Shown: positions 45,551 through 58,205 of the stretch, piece by piece
Layout of the letters: every line of letters begins with the position of its first letter
Numbering within the stretch: the first letter of the stretch is position 1
DNA from: Aselliscus stoliczkanus
Taxonomy: Eukaryota > Chordata > Mammalia > Chiroptera > Hipposideridae
Length of the DNA stretch: 64,000 nucleotides
Assembly: GCA_033961575.1 (NCBI GenBank)
Contig: CM066737.1
Span: 48,770,771-48,834,770 of the forward strand
Reading direction: 5' to 3'
Position numbers and translations under genes: made by a program
Notes under the pieces: model-generated
Database searches by the model: none
Told to the model about the DNA's origin: nothing
Seen by the model: only the letters and a program-made list of their open reading frames with translations

Positions 45551-46241
45551 CCTGAAACAAAAAATAAAAAGAATACAAAAATATGAGTAGTATTACGAAC
45601 AGACAGACAGAAGCAGGAAATAGCAACCCCTACAAAAAGAGGATGCTATCCCCTTAAACATAACGTACAGGGTAAAGACAAAAAAAACACGAAACAAAAC
45701 ATTAAACAAATGGAAAAAAAAGAAAAAGACAACTTGCTACTGCAACTCAGAAATCAATTCACAGCATAAGTAAGAATAAGTTGTGACAACAAAAACATAA
45801 ACAAGAGTAGAGTGAAGGACTACTGTAAGTATGAAACTTTCCTTTTCATAAACTTAATAGTAACCACTGAAAAAAAATCCAGAACTGAAATATATAACAT
45901 TAAAAGAAAAGAAACAGAGGGGCAAATAATAGAATATCACCACACTGAAATAACAGACTACAACACAAAGACACAGAGACAATGGAGACACTGAGCCACC
46001 AGAAATTAAAGGGCAGAATAATAGGAAATCCTCGTATATTAATAATCAGCGAAAATGTAAATGGACAGAACTCATGAATAAAAATGCTCAGAGTAGTAGA
46101 TTGGATCAAAAAATAAAACCAACCATATGTTGCCTCCAAGAGACACATCTCAGCTACAAGGACAAATATAGACTCAAAGTGAAAGTATTGAAATAAATAC
46201 TCTAAGCACATGGTATTCAGAGAAAAGCAGGTATTGCCATT

Positions 46242-46803
46242 CAAGGCTTGGCATTAAGTTCCCAAACTTGTTGAACGATGTTGCTAACCTTTTCATTGAC
46301 ATCAGAGGGATAATTCATTATGAATTTGTACCAACTGGACAGTTAACCAAGTTTACTATTTGAAAGTGCGGAAAAGCCTGCATGAAAAAGTTAGATGACC
46401 TGAACTTTTCACCAACAATTCATGGCTTTTGCATCACATCAATGCACCAGCTCACACAGCACTGTCTGAGGGAGTTTTTAGCCAGTAAACAACTAACTAT
46501 TGTAGCACTCTCCCTACTTACCTGATATGGTCCCCAAAGACTTGTTTCTTCACCTGAAGATAAAGGAAATATTGAAAGAAGACATTTCAATGACATTCAG
46601 GGTATCAAGGGTAATATGATGACAGCTGTGATGGCCATTCCAGACAAATAGGGCCAAAATTTCTTCGAAGGGTGTACTAGATACTGGTATCAGTTCACAG
46701 GTTCCTAAGGGGAATATTTCAAAGGTGACCACAGTGATATTCAGCAATGAGGTATGTAGCACTTTTTCTAGGATGAGTTTGTAAACTTAATTGTCCGACT
46801 TCA
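46242..46803 (+). mobile_element. 562-bp mariner deletion derivative, sense
   Basis: It encodes only the C-terminal half of a mariner transposase in broken frames: RGIIHYEFVPTGQ near 46305, REFLASKQ near 46475, RRHFNDIQGIKGNM near 46580, GEYFKGDHSDIQQ to about 46750. The right TA is at 46804-46805; the left TA is decayed. It shares its deletion structure with 37272-37838 and 46946-47504. Confidence 0.88.
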
Positions 46804-46945
46804 TACTTACATCAGATGAAACAGACTTCAGGATAAAAATGGTAACAAGAGAGAAATATGGACACATGATGATAAATGGGACAATACAACAGGAAGTCAT
46901 AACAGTCATCAATATTTATGCCCCCAATCAAATAGCACCAAAATA

Positions 46946-47504
46946 CAAGGTTAGGCAATTACATTCATGAATCGATCCTAGAAAAAGTGCTACATACCTC
47001 ATTGCTGAATATCACTGTGGTCACCTTCGATATAATTCCCTTGGGAATCTATGCATCAACACCAGTCACTAGTCAACCCTTCAAATCAATTTTGGAACTC
47101 TTTTTCTAGAATGGCCATCAGAGCTGTCATCGTATTACCCTTGATGTCCTGAATTTCATCAAAATGTCTTCCTTTTAATATTTTCTTTATGTCTGAGTGA
47201 AAAAACAAATCATTGGGGACCAGGTCAGGTGAGCAGGGACAGTGTTCCAATATAGTTATTTGTTTACTGGCTTAAAAACTCTCTCCCAGAGCTGGTGCAT
47301 TAGCATGAGGCAAGAGCCATGAATTGTTGGTGAAAAGTTCAAGTTGTCTAAATTTTTAACTCAGCCTTTTCAGCACTTCCAAATACTAAACTTGGTTAAC
47401 TGTTTGTCCAGTTGGTACAAATTCATAATTAATAATCCCTGTGATATAAAAAATGGTTAGCAACCTTACTGAAACTCGTTCGCGAACTTAATTGTCAGAC
47501 TTCA
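46946..47504 (-). mobile_element. 559-bp mariner deletion derivative, antisense
   Basis: Flanked by TA at 46944-46945 and 47505-47506. The right end in complement is TGAAGTCTGACAATTAAGTT, the terminal inverted repeat, and the left end is a mutated partner. The internal sequence matches the reverse of 46242-46803. It is non-autonomous, without the N-terminal DNA-binding region or the first catalytic Asp. Confidence 0.9.
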
Positions 47505-48545
47505 TATACAAAGCAACTACTAACAGAACTAAAGGCAGAAATTGGACAAAACACAATTACAGTAGGGGAACTAAATACATCATTGGCAGCTATGGATTGA
47601 CCATCCAAACACAAAAGAAATAAGGAAATATCAGCCCTAAATGACACATTAGAAGAAATGGATATAATTGATATTTATAAAACTCTTCCTCTTGGAACAA
47701 AAGATGGTACTTTCTTGTCTAGAGTACATGAAACATTTTCAAGGGTAGACCACATATTAGGACATAAAGCTAGCCTCATCAAATTTAAGAAGATTGAAAT
47801 CATACCAAGCATATTCTCCGATCAGAAGTCTTTGAAATTGGATATCAACTGCAAAAAGAAAGCAGGAAAAACCACAAAAATATGTCGATATTAAAAAACA
47901 TGGATTTAAAGAATGACTAGGTCAAAGAAGAAATAAAAGGAAAGATCAAAAGATACATAGAAACAAATGAGAATGAAAATACATCCTACCAAGATTTTTG
48001 GGATACAGAAAAAGCAGTAATAGAAAAATTTATATCATTACAGGCTTATCTCAAGAAATAAGAAAAATTCCAGATAAATAACCTCACATTACAGCTTAAA
48101 GAACTGGAAAAAGAACAAATGAAACCCAAATGAACAAATGAAACAGAAGGAAGGAAATAATAAAAATCAGAGCAGAACTAAATGAAATAGAGAACAAAAA
48201 GTCAATAGAAAAAAATATTGTAACAAATACCTAGTTCTTTGAAAAGATTAATAAAATTGACTAACCCTTGGCGAGACTCACTAAGATATTATAAAAAGAG
48301 AAAAACAAAAATTATACAAAATCAGAAATGTAAGATGGGAAGTCACTACAGATCCCACAGCACTACAAAGTATTATCCAAGAATACCTTCAAGGAGGGGA
48401 CTTCCAGTAAGATTGAGGAATAGACAGATGCTGTGCCAACTGCCTCCTGGGATCACATGAAAATTAAAAATAATTTATACAACATTTAACCTTGAAAGTC
48501 CCCTGAACACTAGATGAACAAGACCTCTAAATGAAGGACCTAAGA

Positions 48546-48656
48546 TGGGCCGGCCGAGAGGTGTGATAGTTAAGTGCTGGCTTGGGAAGCCAGCGGCCCT
48601 GTTTCGGGTCCCACATATGAGGACCAGTGACACTGCCCTCAAAAAAAAAATAAAAT
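48546..48656 (+). mobile_element. tRNA-derived SINE in L1 5' UTR
   Basis: Complete short SINE. Perfect 15-bp target duplication AAATGAAGGACCTAA at 48529-48543 and 48657-48671. Confidence 0.95.
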
Positions 48657-49968
48657 AAATGAAGGACCTAAAGAGGAGGCCACCTCAAGTCTGGTAGGAG
48701 GGGCCGAGACAAGAGAGGGTGAACCCTGCGAAGGATGCCCAGCAGCGGGGAGTCTTCTCCCATTGGAGGAAAGACCCTCCAGCCCCACATTGAGCTCACT
48801 ATCTCAGAGTTGCTTTGCCAGGAAGAGGAGTTATACGATAGTGGGCAGTAGAAATTAGTGAGGACTCTGCTCAGCTCGGTGAGGCTGAGGGCAGCTAGAG
48901 AATCAGTGGGGCCGGCACATGGGCTTGCTCTCTGGTGAGCACTTACCTGGTTCCTGGTGGAGGGAGTGGCTCTGTGAGCCGGGCCCAGGATCCTGCGGGG
49001 CTGGACAGAACTAAGCACCTTTGGTGTGGAAGCTGGAGGTTTAGCGACCATTGTTTCCCATGGTGTGGAGCCTGCACACAAGTAGTGTACAGGAGGGCGC
49101 CATTTTCTCAGGGTTGGGCCCTCCAACAGAGGGTCAAGCATTAGTCTGCTGAAATTGGCGCCAGAGTGCATGTGTGCGTGCGTGTACATGTGGCCTTGGA
49201 TTCCCACCCTCTGCCCTGCTTGTGCTGTTTTGACAGGGGAAACGACAGGCAGGTATGCTGCAGCTCCATCAGGCTGCTCACTGAGATGCAGGAGAGCACG
49301 AGCCAACTTGGGTCCCCTCTCTCTGCATTGTTTGTGCAGAGTTGCCAGGCTGGGGATTGGCTGTTGGGCTGCTCAGCCTGCTCTGCAAGCAGCTGATTGG
49401 GACAGGCTGATACTGGGAGTTTGCCTGAGAGTGTTGGGCCAGGAGCTGTGCACCTGCATGATCCAGTCAGGGCATTCCTGGCGAGGTTGCATGGGCTGGT
49501 TGCTGGTGCAAGAATGCCTGCTGCTCTGACTTGGTGGGGGCCACTGACCACATCCAGTGGTGACTTGGGGGTCTGCCCCACCCACCTAGAGCTGTGTTGC
49601 CATAGGCACCCTGAGCCCCTGGTGCCTGGACCCCACCTCCGCAGGCCACAGAGGGTATGTTGCAGCAGCAGCAGACAACCCGCAACAACCTGTGAAGATT
49701 TTGGGTTGTGAGCATGGTTCCAAAGCACACAGCAGCTAATTGCAGAAAACACACTGCTTGCCTGAGAGACAGGTTGGTGCATTACACGTTAAGCCCTTCT
49801 CCCCAACAGCTGGTGCTCAGTTGCCCAGAGACTCTCTATTGGTGAGCAAGTGGTCTGCCAATTAAAGAGGAGGGATAGCCTACCACATTTTTTTTCTTCT
49901 TTTCTTTTCTCTCATTTTTCTAGGTGATCTATCTAATACATTGAAGCAATTACAGAACGACAGCCAGA

Positions 49969-50965
49969 ATGAAGAAACAAAGAAACATGTCCCAAGTAAA
50001 AGATCAGAAGGAATCCCTACAAATTGAACTAAATGAAACAGAGGTATCCAAACATTCAGAGACAGAGTTTAGAACACTGATGATTAGAATGTTTAAGGAA
50101 CTAGAGAGGACATAAAGAAGGTTAGGGAAACCATAAAAAACAACCAGTTAGAACTAAAGATTACAATAACTGAAGTAAAGAACACATTCGAAGGAATCAC
50201 CAGTAGAATAGATGAAGCAAAGGATCGGATCAGCGAATTGGAAGACAAAATAAAAGAAATCACCCAGTTGGAACAACGGAAAGAAAAACGAATAAAAACA
50301 GTTTAAGAGGCATGTGGGACAACATGATGCACAATACTCACATCAAAGGAATACCAGAAGGAGAAGAGAGGAAGCAAAGGATTGAGAATGTATTTGAAGC
50401 AATAATGACTGAAAACTTCCCTACCCTGGTGAAGGAAACGGACATACAAGCCCAGGAAGTGCAGAGAGTTCCAAACAAGCTGAATACAAACAGGCACACA
50501 CCAAGACACATCATAGTTAAAATGGCAAAACTTAAAGGCAAAGACAGAATCCTAAAAACAGCAAGAGAAAGACAGCAGGTTACACACAAAGGAACTCCTA
50601 TAAGACTAACAGCTGACTTGTCTACAGAAACTCTGTAGGCCAGAAGGGAGTGGCAGGAAATATTACAAGTGACACAAAATAAGGCTACATCCAAGATTGC
50701 TCTACACAGCACGACTATCATTTAAAATTGAAGGAGATAGGGCCGGCTGAGTGGTGCGGTGGTTAAGCGCTGGCTTGGGAAGCCAGCGGCTCCAGTTCGG
50801 TCCCACATATGAGGGCCTGTGACACTGTCCTCAATAAATAAATAAATTAATTAATTAATTTAAAAAATTGAAAGAGAGATAAAGAGCTGCTCAGAAAAGA
50901 ATAAGCTTAAGGAATTCATTACCACCACACCAGCATTGCAGGAAATGTTAAAACGGATTTTTTAA
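49969..50965 (+). pseudogene. L1 ORF1 (family B), broken and SINE-interrupted
   Basis: The ATG at 49969 (MKKQRNMSQVKDQKE) starts ORF1. A frameshift lies in the coiled coil. 50312-50638 is open and covers the RNA-recognition domain (KGIPEGEERKQRIENVFEAI, TPRHIIVKMAKLKGKDRI) up to a stop after DLSTETL, where the related copy at 17131 continues with QARRER. A SINE (about 50738-50860) splits the C-terminal domain, which ends at TAA 50963-50965. It is orthologous in design to 17131-17996. Confidence 0.86.
50738..50860 (+). mobile_element. tRNA-derived SINE in L1 ORF1
   Basis: Short SINE with a tail of AATA and TTAA repeats. The flanks AAATTGAAGGAGATA and AAATTGAAAGAGAGATA mark a slightly altered duplication. 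Confidence 0.92.
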
Positions 50966-51017
50966 ACAGAAGAAGAAAACAAGCTAACACAGGAAGACAA
51001 GAAATACAAATGACAAA

Positions 51018-54000
51018 ATGGCAATAAATATGCACCTATCAATAATCACTTTAAATGTGAATGGTCTAAATGCTCCAATCAAAAGACATAGAGTGGCTGA
51101 GAGGATAAGAAAACAGGATCCATGCATATGCTGTCTGCAAGAGACTCATATCTGATCAAAAGACACACACAGACAGAAAGTAAGGTAAAGAGATGGAATA
51201 AGACTTTTCATGCAAATGGAAATGAGAAAAAAGCTGGAGTAGCAATACTTATTTCAGACAAAATAGGCTTTAAAGTGAAGACAACAATGAAAGACAAAGA
51301 AGGGCACTACATAATAATAAAGGGATCGATTCAAAATGAGGACATAACCCTAGTAAACATCTATGCACACAACATAGGAGACCCCAAATATATAAAACAG
51401 ATTTTGACAGACATAAAGACAGAGATCAACAGTAACACTGTCATAGTATGGGACTTCAGCACCCCGTTATCACCAATGGACAGATCCTCCAGGCAGAAAA
51501 TCAACACAGACACAGTGGCTTTAAATGACACTTTAGAACAGCTGGATTTAATCCATATTTTTAGAGCGTTTCACCCCAATGCTACAGAATATACATTCTT
51601 CTCAAGTGCACATGGAATATTTTCCAAGATAGACCACATGTTAAGCCACAAAACAAGTCTCAACAAATTTAAGAAGATTGAAATCATATCAAGTGTCTTC
51701 TCTTACCACAATGATATGAATCTAGAAATCAATTACAAGAAGAAATCTGGAAAACACACAAGTACATGGAGTCTAAATTACATGCTACTAAATAACAAGT
51801 GCGTCAAAAATGAGATCAAGCAGGAAATCAAAAGATACCTTGAGACAAATGAAAATGAAAACACTATGACCCAAAATCTCTGGGATGCAGTGAAAGCAAT
51901 CCTAAGATGGAAGTTCACAGCAGTGCAGGCCTACCTATAGAAGGAAGAAAAATCTCAAATCAACAGGTTATCCTTACACCTCAGAGGACTGGAAAAAGAA
52001 CAGCAAAACAAGACCAAAGGGAGTACGTGGAAGGAAATAATAAAGGCCAGAGCAGAAATAAATGAAATAGAAAACAAACAAACAAACAAACAAAAACAAT
52101 ACAAAAGATCAATGAATCCAAGAGTTTGGTTTTTTGAAAAAATAAAGAAAATTGACAACACTCAGCCAGACTCACCAAAAAAAAAAAGAGAGAGAGAGGA
52201 CCCAAATTAATAAAATCAGAAATGAAAGAGGGGAAGTGACAACATGTACCACAAAAATATAGAAAATTTTAAGAAAATACTATGAGCAACTATATGCCAA
52301 CAAATTTGACAATCTGGAAGAAATAGATAAATTTCTAGAAGGATAAAATCTATGAAGTCTGAACCAAAAAGAAAGAGAAACTCTGAATAGACTGATTACT
52401 ACCAAATAAATTGAATCAGTAATCAACAAGCTCCAAACAAACAAAAATCCGGGACCACATAGCTTCAGAGGTGAATTTTACAAAACATTCAAAAAAGAAT
52501 TACCTATTCTCATCAAACTATTCCAAAAAATACAGAAGGAGGCAAGGCTCCCAACTCTTTCTATGAAGCCACCATCACCCTGATTCCAAAGTCAGACAAA
52601 GATATTACGAAAAAGGAAAACTATAGGCTGATAATCCCTAATGAACACAGATGCGAAAATTCTCAACAAAATACTAGCAAAATGAATTCAGCATCACATT
52701 AAAAAGATCATACACCATGATCAAGTGGGATTCATTCCTGGTATGCAAGATGGGTTCAATATCCACAAATCAATTAATGTAATACATCACATTAACAAAA
52801 AATAAAAATCACATGATCATATAAATAGATGCAGAAAAAGCATTTGAGAAAATCTAGCAGAAATTTATGATAAAAACTCTTAGCAAAGTGGGAATAGTGG
52901 GATCATATCTCAACCTAATAAAGGCCATATATGATAAGTCCACAGCAAACATCATACTCAATGGGGAAAGGCTAAAAGCTTTCCCCTCCCCTTAAGATCA
53001 GGAAAAAGACAAGGTTGCCCACTTTCACCACTCCTATTGAACATAGTTCTGGAAGTACTAGCCACAGCAATCAGAAAATAAAATGAAATTAAAGGCATCC
53101 AAATTGGAAAGTAGAAAATAAAACTGTCATTATATGCAGTTGACATGATAGTATATATAGAGAATCCCAAAGACTCCACCAAAAAATTCGGTAAGGTAGC
53201 AGTATACAAAATCAATATTCAGAAATCACTTCCATTTTTATACACCAATAGTAAAATATCAGAAGAAGAAATCAGGAAATCAATCCCTTTTAAAATTGCT
53301 TCAAACACAATAAAATATCTAGCAATCAATTTAACTAAAGATGTAAAAGTCCTGTACTCAGAAAATTATGAGACACTGAAGAGAGAAATAAAAAGAAGAT
53401 ACAAATAAATGGAAATACATACCATGTTCATGGATAGGAAGAATTAATACAGTTAAAATGTCAATACTACCTAAGGCAATATACATAGATTCAATGCAAT
53501 TCCAATCAAAGTACCAAGGACATTTTTCTCAGAAATAGAACAAAGAATCCTAAATTTTTTTTAAATTTTATTTATTTATTTTTAATTAGTTTCAGGTGTA
53601 CAACACAGTGCAATAGTTATACTTTTTACCCCTCAAAGTGACAACCCCTTCCCCCATTTAGCCACCCTACTCCTCCCCCCCATATCATATATATCTATTA
53701 CCCTTCCTCTGACTCCCTTTCACATTATAATCCACATCCCATGACTATCTATATATTCAATTACAGTTGGTATACAATATTATACAACCTCAGCTTCAGG
53801 TGTACAGTGCAGTGATCAAGCCTGTACTCCATCCATGAAATGGTCTCCCTAACAAGACATATGACCATCTGGCTCCCCACTGGAGTATTACTCCGCTATA
53901 AAGAATCCTAAAATTTATATGGAATCGCAAAAGACCCCGAATAGCCATGGCAATCTTGAGAAATAAGAACAAAGTGGGAGCCATCACGCTACCTGACATC

Positions 54001-54990
54001 AAAACATACTACAAGTCTACAGTAATCAAAACAGTATGGTACTGGCATAAAAACAGACACATAGACCAATAGAACAGAATAGAGAGCCTAGGAATAAACC
54101 CATCCATATGTGGTCATTTTATCTATGACAATGGAAGCAAGAATTTACACTGGAGTAAAGATAGTCTATTTAATAAATGGTGCTGGGAAAATTGGACTGA
54201 CACATGCAAAAAAATGAAAATGCACCACCTACTTACGCCATATATGAGAACAAACTCAAAATGGATTAAAGACTTAAATGTAAGACCTGAAATCATAACA
54301 CTCCTAGAAGAAAACATAGGGAGTAAATTTGCAGACATTACCCTCAGTAATATTTTTACTGATATATCCCCTCAGGCAAGGGAAATAAAAGAAAAAAATG
54401 AACATATGGGATTACATCAAACTTAAAAGTTTTTTCACAGCAAAGGCAATCATCAATAAAACAAAAAGGCAGTCTACTGAATGGGAGAAGATATTTTCCA
54501 ATGATATATCTGATAAGGGGTTAATATCCAAAATTTATAAAACACTCATGAAATTCAACAGAAAAACAAACAACCCAATTAAAAAATGGGCATAGGATAT
54601 GAAGAGGCATTTCTCTAAACAGGACATACAGATGGCCAACAGGCATATGAAAAAATGTTCCACCTCACTAATCATCAGAGAAATGCAAATAAAAACCACA
54701 ATGAGATACCACCTCACTCTGGTCAGAATGGCTACACCAATAAATCAACAAACAAGTGCTGGCGAGGTTTTGGAGAAAAGAGAACCCTGGTGCACGGTTC
54801 GTGGGACTGCAGATTGGTGCAGCCATAATGGAAATTAGTATGGAGGTATCTCAAATAACTGGAAATGGAACTACCATATGACCCAGCAATTCCACTCTTG
54901 GGTATCTACCCAGAAGAACCCAAGATGCTAATTCGAAAAAATATATGCACCCCTATGTTTATTGCAGCACTATTTACATAGCCAAGACTT
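51018..54990 (+). pseudogene. L1 ORF2 (family B), broken; longest open piece 272 codons
   Basis: The ATG at 51018 starts MAINMHLSIITLNVNGLNAP, the endonuclease N-terminus. After an early frameshift, 51122-51940 stays open for 272 residues, spanning most of the endonuclease and the linker. Two conserved sites are changed in it: the GDFN motif reads WDFS (near 51450) and the SDH motif reads SYHND (near 51706). In the reverse transcriptase the FADD box reads YAVDM (near 53135). The frame is interrupted by an antisense L1 (53555-53899) and continues to a C-terminal part (54214-54595). Inactive. Confidence 0.87.
53555..53899 (-). mobile_element. 5'-truncated L1 (family B 3' UTR), antisense, with tiny inverted end
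   Basis: Target duplication AAAGAATCCTAAA at 53542-53554 and 53900-53912 is perfect. Positions 53555 to about 53877 are the reverse of the family B 3' UTR (complement of TTAATTAAAAATAAATAAAT at the A-tail). The last ~22 bp (53878-53899, TGGAGTATTACTCCGCTAT) are in the opposite, sense orientation. Confidence 0.92.
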
Positions 54991-55317
54991 GTAAACAACC
55001 AAAATGTTGATGTTGTATAATATTGTGTTCCAACTGTAATTGAATATATAGATAGTCATGGGATGTGGAGTATTCTGTGGAAGGGAGTCACAGGAATTGT
55101 GATATGTATGATATGGGGGGAGTGCAGTGACGAATTGGGGAGGGCTGTTACTTTGAGGGGTAAAAAGTATAATTATTGCACTGTGTTGTACACCTTAAAT
55201 TAATTTTTAAAGAAATGTTTATTTCACAATAAAAGAATTTAAAAAAATTTATGTTCACACAAAACTTGTTCAGAAAGATTTACAGTAGCTTTTTTCATAG
55301 TAATGAAAAAAAAGAAA

Positions 55318-58145
55318 ACCTTGAAGGACTATATGCCACCAAATTCAACAACCTAGAATAAATGGACATGTTCTGAGAAACATATAGCCTTCCTAGGCTG
55401 AATCACAAAGAATTGGAAAATTTAAATAAACTAATCAACAGTAAAGAATTTGAATTATTCATTCATAACCTTCCCCAAAGCAAAAGTCCTCTGACCAGAA
55501 GCTTTCAGTAGTGAATTCTACCACACATTCTAAGAGGATATAATACCTGTCCTACTCAAACTCTTCCAAAAATTTGAAGAAGAGGCAGTACTTCCGAAAT
55601 AATTTCATGAGCCCAACATTAGCCTGCTACCAAAACCTGGTAAGGATAACACAAAAAACGAAAATTACAGACCTATATCTCTGAAGAATACAGATGCAAA
55701 AATCTTAAACACAATTCTAGCAAATTGTAAACAACAATGCATTAAAACAGATTATACATCATGATCAAGTGGGGTTCATCCCAGAGGTACAAGGAGTGGT
55801 CAAAATACACAAATCGGTTAATGTGATACACCATATAAACAAAATAATGGTATAAAATCATACGAATATATCAATCGATGTATAAAAAGCATTTGACAAA
55901 ATACCACATCCATTTGTGATTAAAATACTTAATAAAATGGGTATAGAATGAAAATATCTTTACATAATAAAGACCATATATGACAAGCCCTTAGCTTATA
56001 TCATAATTCACAGTGAAAAACTGAAGCCCTTTGTCTTACACTCAGGAAGAAGACAGGGTTGTCCCTTATGACCACTGCTATTCAACATAGTATTGAAAGC
56101 CCTGGCCAGAGCAATCAGGCAAGTGAAAAAATAAAAGGAATTCAAATTGGGAATGAAGAAGTTAAATTGCCCTTTTTGCAGATGACATGATGCTTTGCCT
56201 AGAAAACCTGAAAAACTCCAGCAAAAAGCCATCAGAAGCAAGAAACAAATACAGTAAAGTTGCCAGCTACAAAATCAATGTACAAAAATCCATTGTGTTC
56301 TTATAGTAACAATGAAATTTCAGAAAAATAAATTAATAATAATAATAATAATAATAAACAATTCCTTTTGCAATTGCAACAAAAAGAATAAAATACCTAG
56401 GAATAAACTTAACTAAGGATGTGAAAGATGTATACACTATAAATGATATATTAAGAAACTGAAGAAGACACAAAGAAATGGAAAGATATCCTGTGTTCAT
56501 AAATTGAAAGAATCCACATAGTTAAAATGGTCAGATTACCCAAAGCAACATACAGATTTAATGCAATCCTCAATGGCATTTTTTAAAGAAATAGAACAAA
56601 AAAATCAACAGATTTGTGTGGAATCTCAAAAGACTTGGAGTAGCCAAATCAATCCTAAGAAAGCAGAATACTCTGGAAGTATCAAATTCCCCGACATCAG
56701 CTTGTACTACAGAGCAACAATAACAAAATAGCATGGTTTTGGCATAAAAACAGACACACAGAACAATGAAATAGAACTGAAAACCCAGAAATAATCCCAC
56801 ATATATATGGAGAGATAATTTTCAACAAAGGAGCCAAAAACATACAATGGAGAAAAGACAGCCTCTTTAATAAATGGTGCTAGGAGAATTGGAAAGCCAA
56901 GTGCAAAAGAATGAAACTAGACTGCTATCTGTCACTGTGTACCAAAATTAACTCAAAATGATAAAAAACTTACACAGAAGACCTGAAACAATAAACTGCA
57001 TAGAAGAAAACATAGGCACTAAACTTATGGACCTTTGTTTGAAAGAGCATTTAATGAATTTTACCTCAAAGACAAGGGAAGTAAAGCTAAAATAAACAAA
57101 AGGAACTATATCGAACTAAAAAGTTTCTGCACAGCAGAAGAAACCATCAACAAAACAAAGATGCAACCAACCGAATAAAAGATATTTGCAAACAACGCCT
57201 CTGATTAGGGGCTAATATCCAATATATAAAAGGAACTCATACAACTGAACAATAAAAGGACACATAATGCAATTAAAAAATGGGCAGAGGACCTGAGCAG
57301 ACATTTCTCTAAGAAGACATACAGATGGCCAGTAGACATAAAAAGATGTTCAACATCACTAGCCATCAGAGAATTGCAAATCAAATCCACAATGAGCTAT
57401 CATCTCACACATATTAGAATATCTGTCATCAACAAGACACATAATAACAAGTGTTGGAGAGGCTGTGGAGAGAAAGGAACCCTTGTATACTGTTGGTGGG
57501 AATGGTGATCGGTGCAGTCACTATGGAAGGAAGTGTGGATATTCCTTAAAAAGTTAAGAATAGAATTACCATATGACCCCGGAATCACGCTCTCTAGGTA
57601 TATAACCAAAAACTCTGAAAACATTTATCCTTAAAAACATATGTGCTCCAATGTTCATTGCAGCTTCATTTACTGTGGCCAAGACATGGAAGCAACCAAA
57701 GTATCCTTCGATAGATGATTACACTAGGAAGATGTGATATACGTACACAATGGAATACTACTCTGCCATAAGAAAAGATGGAATAGTGCTATTTGTTACA
57801 ACATGATGGATCTTTAGATTGTTATGATCAGTGAAATAAGTCAGATAGAAAATGTCAAGAAGTATATGACTTCACTGATATATGGGAAATAAAACTGAAA
57901 ACAATAAAGGAACATGACAAACAAATACAGAAACAAGAACTCACAGACACAGACAATAGTTTAGTGGTTACAGAGGGTAAGGGGGGAGGGGTGATAGTAG
58001 AAGAGGGCAAAGAGGTCAAATGGAAGGAGAACTGACTCTAGGTGGTGAACACACAATGTGATACATAGATGATGAATTAGAGAATTTTACTCTTGAAGCT
58101 TATGTAATTTTACAAACCATTGTCACCCCAATGCATTTTGATAAA
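55318..58145 (+). pseudogene. L1 ORF2 3' part and 3' UTR of the second tower L1
   Basis: It continues the host ORF2 at GACTATATGCCACCAAATTC, immediately after the nested L1. Reverse-transcriptase landmarks are present in broken frames: KSPLTRSFQ-like near 55485, [14 protein letters not shown] near 55775, and a catalytic FADDM near 56178. The C-terminal region runs to about 57900 and the 3' UTR to 58140. An (AAT)n run occupies about 56334-56356. No long open frame remains. Confidence 0.85.
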
Positions 58146-58205
58146 AAAGAGATGGCAAGCATATAGAAGGGCATAGAAACCATACAAAAGAAACCTAGTC
58201 AGCCA

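Larger units (their letters stand above)
46020..48384 (+). pseudogene. L1 ORF2 5' part, interrupted by two mariners and cut by a nested L1
   Basis: Endonuclease sequence starts near 46030 (ILIISENVNGQNS-like). It is interrupted by mariners at 46242-46803 and 46946-47504, which can be removed at TA to leave continuous L1 sequence (for example CACCAAAATA then TACAAAGCAACTAC). An open piece at 47658-47894 covers the endonuclease end (FLSRVHETFSRVDHILGHKASL). Sequence continues to 48384, where the third L1 begins. The remainder of ORF2 lies at 55328 onward. Confidence 0.84.
48395..55317 (+). mobile_element. Third LINE-1 of the tower (family B), full-length structure plus 3' extension
   Basis: It is bounded by ACCTTCAAGG (48385-48394) and ACCTTGAAGG (55318-55327), a slightly diverged duplication of the host L1. 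It starts with GGGGACTTCCAGTAAGATTG. The 5' UTR with two 111-bp-type units runs to 49968, then ORF1 (49969-50965), ORF2 (51018 to about 54990) and a 3' UTR ending CAATAAAAGAATTTAAAAAA near 55245. About 70 bp of non-family sequence follow, then a second A-rich tail. It carries SINEs at 48546 and 50738 and a truncated L1 at 53555. No ORF is intact. Confidence 0.9.
43511..58145 (+). mobile_element. Second LINE-1 of the tower (family A), full-length structure
   Basis: The target duplication AAAGAGATAGCAAGCA (43495-43510) recurs with one mismatch at 58146-58161. The element starts GATTACATCACAGAAATGG. It has a 5' UTR to 44616, ORF1 (44617-45550), ORF2 (from about 46020) with two mariner insertions, then the third L1 (48395-55317), the rest of ORF2 from 55318 to about 57900, and a 3' UTR ending near 58140 (CCCCAATGCATTTTGATAAA, AATAAA lost). 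Without nested elements it is about 6.6 kb, normal for a full-length L1. All frames are disrupted. Confidence 0.92.

Noticed and set aside
48668..49782. Two 212-213-codon minus-strand frames opposite an L1 5' UTR
   Set aside because: The region is GC-rich L1 5' UTR, which has few stops by composition. The same kind of antisense frame appears opposite the 5' UTR at 16333-16885, and no domain is recognised.
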